A DNA stretch of 64,000 bases from Cervus elaphus (lineage: Eukaryota; Chordata; Mammalia; Artiodactyla; Cervidae), in NCBI RefSeq assembly GCF_910594005.1, contig NC_057820.1:3849001-3913000 (forward strand), given 5' to 3'. Below are positions 57,881-64,000 of the stretch, piece by piece. Position 1 is the stretch's first letter, and the number at the start of each line of letters is the position of its first letter. The translations under genes were made by a program, and so were the position numbers. The notes below the pieces were generated by a model. That model was not told where the DNA came from. It saw nothing but the letters and a program-made list of their open reading frames with translations, and made no database searches.

Positions 57881-58104
57881 AGGTGAGTTGCTATGAAGTG
57901 GAAGTGAAAGTATTACTCAGTCATGACCGACTCTTTGAGACCCCATGGACTATAGCCCGCCAGGCTCCTCTGCTCGTGAAATCCTCCAGGCAAGAATACT
58001 GGAGTGGGAAGTCATTCCCTTCTCCAGGACATCTTCCCAACCCAGGGACTGAACCTGGGTCTCCTGTATTGCAGGTAGATTCTTCACCATCTAGCCACCA
58101 GGGA
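57881..58104 (-). mobile_element. Bov-tA SINE
   Basis: Antisense copy. It lies between imperfect 26-bp direct repeats (57861-57886 and 58105-58130), with about five mismatches, so the boundaries are approximate. Confidence 0.88.
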
Positions 58105-58130
58105 AGCATCGTATGTGTTAGTGTAGGTGA

Positions 58131-60870
58131 CAATGAAATATCTGAGAAGCTTGTTATATAAATCAATGAATGGGCAGACCTACCTACTCACCACCATAGG
58201 CTCCTCTGCCCACTTCTGTGCCCATCCTCCTTTCTTCCCTGGCCCAGACCCCTGCACCTCTCCACCTACTGGGCCAGCATAGCTGCCACCTCCTCCAGGA
58301 AGCCTTCCAGGATGTCTCCAGACTAGGTTGCTGATTTGATTACATCAGATTTTCCGACAGTGGACATGAGCTCAAGAACAATGATTTGGGGGCTGAGCCC
58401 CATCCCCTCACCATCTGCTCTGCTCTGAAGCCCAGCACCAGGGTGAGACCCATGGCAGGGGAAGATACACAGCCTTGGACCAGACCCTGCCTGTCGGTGA
58501 ACCTACACGGCTGTGTCATGACCCTCCCTGCTCTAGTGTCTCGTCTACAACACTGGAGGATAAAGGCCACACACCTCCGAGTGGCTGTGATGACAAAGTG
58601 TGATGATAACATGTGTGGAGGGCCTGGCACCCCACTGACTCAAGTTGGGGGGCTGCCCAATGGACTGTGCCTTCCCTCCTCAACAACGAAGGTGATACCC
58701 AGGCCCTCGGGGATGCTTCACCATGCTCTGAGACACCCAGCCCCAAATAGGATCCCTTTCTGAGGTCACAGGGCTTTGAACCCATTCAGTCATTCTGTCT
58801 TGGTCACAGGAATAGAGGTCAGAGGCCACCCAGCAAGTCCCAAGTAGAACCTCACTTCATCTCCCTGGTATCTGAGCAACTCCTCCTCCCTACCCCCACC
58901 CCCAAGCTTCAGAAAAGCAGGAAGAGAGCAGCTGGTGCTTCCAGGAGCAGAGGAGGTTGGAGGGGAGGTAGGTGGCCCTGGGAAGGGGTGATGGCTGCTC
59001 TCTGTGGATGCAGAAGCCAGGTGACCCCACGGAAGCCCCTTGTTCAGAAGATTCTACCAAGACAAGGCAATCCAAGGATGGCCTTTTGGAGGCTTGGGGA
59101 GGGGGAGGGGGAGGGGGCTTTCTGTGAGGCTCTGGGTGGGAGGGCACTGGTTCCTCTTCCTCCTAGGCGGAAGGACACAGATGCACACAGAGGCTGTTGG
59201 CCAACCAAGGCAGACACGGCAGTTTGGATCTGGGCACCAGCTTCAACCCAAAGGCAGGGATTCTCTGCAAAGGAGGCTTGGCATCCGTTTCCTGGGTCTG
59301 CCGGCTCACTGAGGATACATTGAGCAACGTCATCAGAGGAAGCCAGGTAAAGGGAACACGGATCTCGGCACTGTTTCTGTAACTTCTTGTTATTTTTAAA
59401 TAAATAAAAAGAAAGCGAGACTTGGGAGACACACCTGCCAGATGTACATAGAAATAGACAGATGGAGACTATGCAAGCTCCCACCTCCCCACACCCCAAG
59501 GGCACCTGGAGACACCGCTGAGCCTGCGGCCACCCTCCATCCCCACTCTCCAACTGGCCCCGTGTTGGAAACCAAGGCCCATAAAAACGCCATTGTAACA
59601 GCAGCCACGGTGGGGTCCCTCCGCGTGATGGGCAGGCCTGGACACATGGACCAGCCAGGGCCGGGGATGCAAGAAGTAAAAGAGGACGTTAGAGGAAGAG
59701 AACAGCTCACGGGAGCCGTGGCCTTGAACCCATGACCCTGCCCACCAGCGGCCACAGCCCCTTCTCCCTGGGAGAGACAGCAAGAGGCAGGCGCCCCAGG
59801 GTAGGGTCCCAGGGGGCTTCTCCAGGGCCCCGCGGTGTCCACACTGGCAGCTGAAGTGTGGTCGTTTGCAGGGCCACACTGTTCTCCTGAACCTATTTCC
59901 CAATGCAGCTGCCCGGCCCTTGTGGGCAGCAGGTGTGTCCCTAGACTCGCTTCCAGCCCACAGAGCCCAGCACGGCAGCAGCAAGCGTGCCAGACCAGGA
60001 AAACCTCCCAATCATCATGATGTGTGAAAAGCAGACGGATTTACTCTACTGGGTCCCACGCTGAGCACTTCCTAGATGTCAGCTCCTTTAATCCTCCCAG
60101 AAGCCCTGGTTGCCGGGAACCACTCTGCTCCCGTTTTGCAGGTAGGCAGGTGGGGGCACACCGAGGGAGGCTGCCCTGACTTGAGAACATAGCCCTGAGG
60201 CCTTTGGAAGTCTGGCTGCGAGAAAGGAGGCCCTTTGCCCAGTGCATCCTGGTTGAACTCACCAGTGTAAGGCTGGAGGACACCAAAGCACACTTCCTGC
60301 TGTAATCAAACTCTCATCTTGAGCTTTGGCCCCTGGAGGTGCCCGGTAAAGCAGGCTCAGAGCTCTCCTGGAGCTAAAGAGCTTAGCTGGCAGTGGAACC
60401 CCAGGCTCTTGGATCCCAGTGCTGCCTGACAGCTGACACCCTGATGGGTTTTCCTTGACCTTGGAGGGTCAGGCCCTGGGCACCAGGCTGGGCTCCGGGC
60501 AGTGGCGCCCCTCCCACCCTAGTCCACCGCGAGCCCACTGCGACCCGGCCAAGTCCCCAGCAGGCTCTCCACTGACTTTGCTCCGGATGTTTTACGGTTC
60601 CAATTTCAGATCGCGGCATGTCAGTATTTCACCACTCCTCCGAGAGCCCTCGTCCAAACAAAAGGCTACATTAAGGCTGATTTATTCGTAATGCCTCAAA
60701 GCCACCACACAGACAAGCTGACCCCCAGAGCATCCGGAGCCAGGGCCGGGTCTCCAGCCCCGCCTTTGTGGCCGCATTCGCCAGGGTTCGAGAATGAATG
60801 AGCAAGTGCACGCACAGGTGGACGGCACGTGCCAATCAGGCAGAACAGACAGCTGCCCACCAGGAAGAGA
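58131..60870. other. Unique intronic sequence
   Basis: A short L2-like phrase (ACCTCCTCCAGGAAGCCTTC) lies near 58290. A MIR-like stretch is near 58540-58640. A (GGGGGA)n run is at 59098-59118. No exon recognised. Confidence 0.4.
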
Positions 60871-60980
60871 ACCCCGCCTACCTGAAACAGGCCCCGCCCA
60901 CTGTAACACGCCCCGCCATTGGAACAAGCCCCACCCACTGGAACAGACCCCGCCCACTGGAACAGGCCCCACCCCCTCAC
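60871..60980. repeat. 19-bp GC-rich minisatellite, about five units
   Basis: Units of the type GCCCCGCCCACTGGAACAG start near 60871, 60891, 60910, 60928, 60947 and 60966 (the last partial). Several contain CCCCGCCC. Confidence 0.9.
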
Positions 60981-61149
60981 CCTTCTTCTTGATCCCAACT
61001 TGCTGTTCCTAAGCGCCTACGTCTTGCCCCGTCCTCCTCTCCTCCCGGGGAACATCCTAACTCCTCCCAGGAACTCCTCCCAAGCAAGTCTGTTTGGAAA
61101 AACTTCTGGAACCTTCTGCCCGCCTGCTCTGAGCCCCCACAGACCCAGG

Positions 61150-61595
61150 ACATGGTGGGTTAGATGCAGCCCCCACAAAGGATGTCACTCTGGAGCCTGT
61201 GGAAGTGACCTGGTTTGGGAAAAAGGCCTTTGAGGATGTCGCTGAAGATCTCCAGCATATCCTGGATTATGTGAGTGGGCCCTAAGCCCAGTGACATGTG
61301 TCTGTATGAAGAGAAGAGATTGCACACAGGCAGCAGATGTGAAGATGAAGGCAGAGATCGGGGCGATGCATCTACCAGCCAAGGAACCCCAAGAATGACC
61401 AGCAGCCCCCAGAAGCTAGGGGAGGGGCCTGGGGCAGACTCTCTCTCAACAGCTTGGGGAGGGACCAGCCCTGCCAACCCCTTGACTTTGAGCTTCCAGC
61501 CTCCAGGCCCTGAGAGAACAAAATCTCTGCTGTTTAACCACTCCGTTTGTGGTGCTTTGCTATGGCCGCCCCAGGACACTGATACAGGCACTCGC
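61150..61595 (+). mobile_element. MaLR (MLT1-like) LTR
   Basis: AGTGACCTGGTTTGGGAAAA, GAGTGGGCCCTAAGCCCAGT, CAGAAGCTAGGGGAGGGG, TTGACTTTGAGCTTCCAGCC and TTTGTGGTGCTTTGCTATGG follow the LTR order to its end near 61590. Confidence 0.75.
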
Positions 61596-61935
61596 CCATC
61601 TTCCAGATGGGGACGCTGAGGCTCAGCTTGTAGGAGGTGATGGCTGGGAATGGGCAGGGCTGGGGTCTCCACCGGGGGCTGCCTGACTCCACAGTTAGGG
61701 ACCCCTGGACCACTGCTCCAGGTGCCCCTTCAAACAGAGAGTCGGCCCCAGACAGCAGGGGCCATTGGAAGACTCCCTGGGGGCCCTGTTCACAACTGCC
61801 AGTTCCCCTTGGGAGACGCTGGGGCTCCCACCTTGGGCTGGGCCTTAACAGAGAGCAGGTGAGCGCCCGCTCAACCCCTCCATCAATCAGCCACCTTCAC
61901 AGGCACGCAGCCCAGGGTTTAAAAAAAAGAGTTGG
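61596..61935. other. Unique intronic sequence
   Basis: A short MIR-like phrase at its left edge. Otherwise nothing. Confidence 0.35.
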
Positions 61936-62360
61936 GAACTAAGCTTTGAAAGGATCACTATAAATCAAAATCAGTCAGCAGAAAATAAATGGAGGAACAT
62001 TACTGATCTGTGGAAAACGGCATTTTTACATCATATCTGTTTGAGGGATAAAGTGTATTTTAATAGGTGGGTCTTCATCAACGTTTCCACCTCAGCTGTC
62101 CTTTAAAAATATTATTTACCCTCCATTGCTCATGACCTGATTGAATTTTAATTTCACCCATCCCTCCTTTTTAACAGTCACTTGAAGTGAAATTTTTAAT
62201 GAAATTACATGACTTTTTTTTTTTTCCTCTTGGCCGTCACTCTTCAAAATGATGCTCGGCATTCCTACTACCTGGAAGAGTTGGCATTTTTCAGATCTAT
62301 TTATGGTAATAAAGGGTAATTGGAGAAGTTGTGATGTTTCTGGTGCCACCTTCTCTAGAC
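61936..62360. promoter_or_regulatory. Candidate conserved non-coding element (AT-rich, repeat-free)
   Basis: About 425 bp of AT-rich, non-repetitive DNA sit abruptly in GC-rich surroundings. It has many TAAT/ATTA homeodomain-type cores, ATAAAT words and GTTTGAGGGA. No repeat family, coding frame or splice site was recognised. Enhancer function is only a hypothesis from composition and position in the intron of a developmentally regulated neuronal gene. Confidence 0.3.
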
Positions 62361-63380
62361 ATAAAGCACGCCCAGGGAACCTCCTGGAGGGGGGGTGGAA
62401 ATTGCTGATACTGGTTCTAAAGCAGAAAGCCCTCCCCAGGCTCCCATGCCCGCCGCCTCCCCACCCCCACCCGTCTGCTGTCAGAAAACTGCACATTCCT
62501 TACTTCCAAGAATTTCTCTTTGGAGAAGATGCTGTCATATTGGAACAGAGGAGCCTGGAACAAAGGAAGCGCGAGCGATGGGGTTTAGTGAAGACTTTGG
62601 CTGTGTCTGGCCAGGAAGGCTGAGATTTTTGGGGAGCAGCAGCCCCTGAACGGGTCTCTTGACCTCACGGAGTCCAGACAGGCAGGTCACCCAGAAACAC
62701 CTGTCCCTCAGGAGAGTCGGGAAATCAGGGAGGCTGGTGGCTTAGCTACCAGCTTGGAAAGAAGCCGCCACGGCCCCTCTGAGACCTGCAAAGACAAATT
62801 TATCTCCCGAGAAAGCCAGTGGGAGAGACCAACGACGGATTCTGTCCCTATTTCCAGAATCGGCTCCTCTCAGCCATCTGGGGTGCAAAATGACTTCTGG
62901 GGGCCTCAGGCATTTGGGCCTCTGCGGGCCACTTCCTCCATAAAAGATATTAACACGTCTATTTTGCAGCTGCATTGGTGTAAAACAAAAGAAGAATATA
63001 TTCCTATTATACATCAAAACATTTCCTTGACCTAAAACTTTATTTCTTCTTCTTCTGATTTTAAAGGACAGTAAAACATTTTTTGTGGGTCTCTAAATGG
63101 GTTGTGGGCCCTGGCACGGAGCCCCATGTCTGCAGGAGACCCCCGTCGGCCCACCACCTCTGCTGTCCAGCTGCGGCCTGCCCCCCAGCCCCCCTCGCCT
63201 GCTGGGTTCTCAAGTGCAGGCGGGTCGGCAATACCTGCCCTCTCACCTGGGAGGACAGAGGACCCTCTCCTCTGGAAGGAGACCCTGCTAAGAGTCTCAG
63301 CAAACCTATAAACACGCAGGCGCATCAGCACCATTTTCCGCTTCATTCCAGGGTTTGCAGACCAGTCTGGGACCCAGTAT
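62361..63380. other. Unique intronic sequence
   Basis: 62940-63075 is again AT-rich. Nothing coding recognised. Confidence 0.4.
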
Positions 63381-63933
63381 GGGGCTTCCCTGACGGCTCA
63401 GTTGGTAAAGGATCCCCCTGCAGTGCAGGAGACCCCGGTTCCGTTCCTGGGTCGGGAAGATCTGCTGGAGAAGGAATAGGCTACCCACTCCAGTATTCTT
63501 GGGCTTCCCTTGTGGCTCAGCTAGTAAAGAATCTGCCTGCAGTGTGGGAGACCTGGGTTCAATCCCTGGGCTGGGAAGATCCACTGGAGAAGGAATACGC
63601 TAGTGAAGTCACTCCGTCGTGTCCGAATCTTTGCAACCCTATGGACTGCAGCCTACCACGCTCCTCCATCCATGGGATTTTCCAGGCAAGAGTACTGGAG
63701 TGGGTTGCTATTTCCTTCTTACCCTATTATTCTTGGTCTTCCCTTGTGGCCCAGCTGGTAAAGAATCTGCCTGCAATGCGGGATACCTGGGTTCAATCCC
63801 TGGGATGGAAAGATCCCCTGGAGAAGGGAAAGGCTACACACTCCAGTATTCTGGCCTGGAGAATCCCATGGACTGTGTAGTCCATGGGGTCACAAAGAGT
63901 GGGGCACCGCTGAGTGACTTTTTCAATGTCACT
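63381..63933. mobile_element. Cluster of four Bov-tA SINE segments
   Basis: 63381-63500 (+, 5' half), 63501-63600 (+, 5' half), 63602-63720 (-, 3' half) and 63734-63933 (+, nearly full). The arrangement looks like nested or concatenated insertions. A 265-codon + frame crossing it (63083-63880) is an artefact. Confidence 0.9.
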
Positions 63934-64000
63934 GGGACCCAATCAATCTATGGGCCAATAAGCCCTTTCCACTTCTTCAGCAGGGTGGACAGGAAATCAA

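Larger units (their letters stand above)
51850..64000 (-). other. SORCS2: SORCS2 intron upstream of the 68-bp exon
   Basis: Sequence right of the splice acceptor. If the exon is number 2, this is the 3' end of the long first intron. No signal-peptide exon or CpG-island promoter for SORCS2 was recognised before 64000. Confidence 0.7.

Noticed and set aside
63083..63880. 265-codon frame at the right edge
   Set aside because: Runs through concatenated SINEs whose consensus is open in this frame.
502..63933. tRNA genes inside the SINE copies
   Set aside because: SINE heads are tRNA-derived with A/B-box-like words, but they lack intact cloverleaf structure and are dispersed retroposons.
1..64000. 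CRISPR array, prophage or other microbial system
   Set aside because: The tandem arrays have no spacer-repeat logic and no associated genes; all content is mammalian.

Overview
This is nuclear DNA from a ruminant, most likely a bovid. The evidence is the dispersed repeats: many copies of the Bov-tA/BOV-A2 SINE family, several 5'-truncated BovB (RTE-clade) LINEs with ACTGA-type tails, CHR-type SINEs and a fairly recent L1 insertion. All of these assignments rest on remembered consensus sequences, since no search was possible. The background is GC-rich, with many minisatellites, and gene density is very low.

Two protein-coding signals are supported. (1) PSAPL1 (22648-24261, + strand) is an intact, intronless, 537-codon prosaposin-like gene. 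It has a signal peptide, two SapA domains and four six-cysteine saposin-B domains, a compact upstream promoter (AP-1 site, GC box, TATA box) and a distant AATAAA. (2) One 68-bp exon of SORCS2 lies on the - strand (51782-51849). It encodes part of the Vps10 beta-propeller and has good splice sites; it is probably coding exon 2. In human, PSAPL1 lies inside SORCS2 on the opposite strand, and the same head-inside-host arrangement is seen here. The whole window is therefore best read as SORCS2 intron (right part, 51850-64000, upstream; left part, 1-51781, downstream) with PSAPL1 nested antisense in the downstream intron. No other SORCS2 exon was recognised.

Layout. 1-9 kb: intronic DNA with a SINE, a 51-bp minisatellite and a TCAC array with a 72-bp higher-order period. 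9-20.8 kb: repeat-dense block with MaLR-like LTRs interrupted by a SINE and by a BovB, two further BovB insertions (one carrying a YADN reverse-transcriptase motif, one internally inverted), CHR SINEs and old L1. 22-25 kb: PSAPL1. 25-31 kb: mostly unique, MIR remnants. 31.2-32.2 kb: a 1-kb AGCT-rich decamer array. 32-43 kb: mostly unique, ancient LTR/L2/MIR. 43.2-44.4 kb: BovB tail and a (CCAT)n array. 45-50 kb: SINEs, an LTR, a twin-primed L1. 51.8 kb: SORCS2 exon. 52-64 kb: intron with SINEs, two GC-rich minisatellites, a short telomere-like tract, an AT-rich possible conserved non-coding element near 62 kb and a SINE cluster at the right edge.

No prokaryotic system, CRISPR array, rRNA or tRNA gene is present. 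The most unusual structures are the target-site-flanked inverted BovB and L1 copies, the AGCT-rich array, the higher-order simple repeats, and a prosaposin-type protein with no N-glycosylation sequon.
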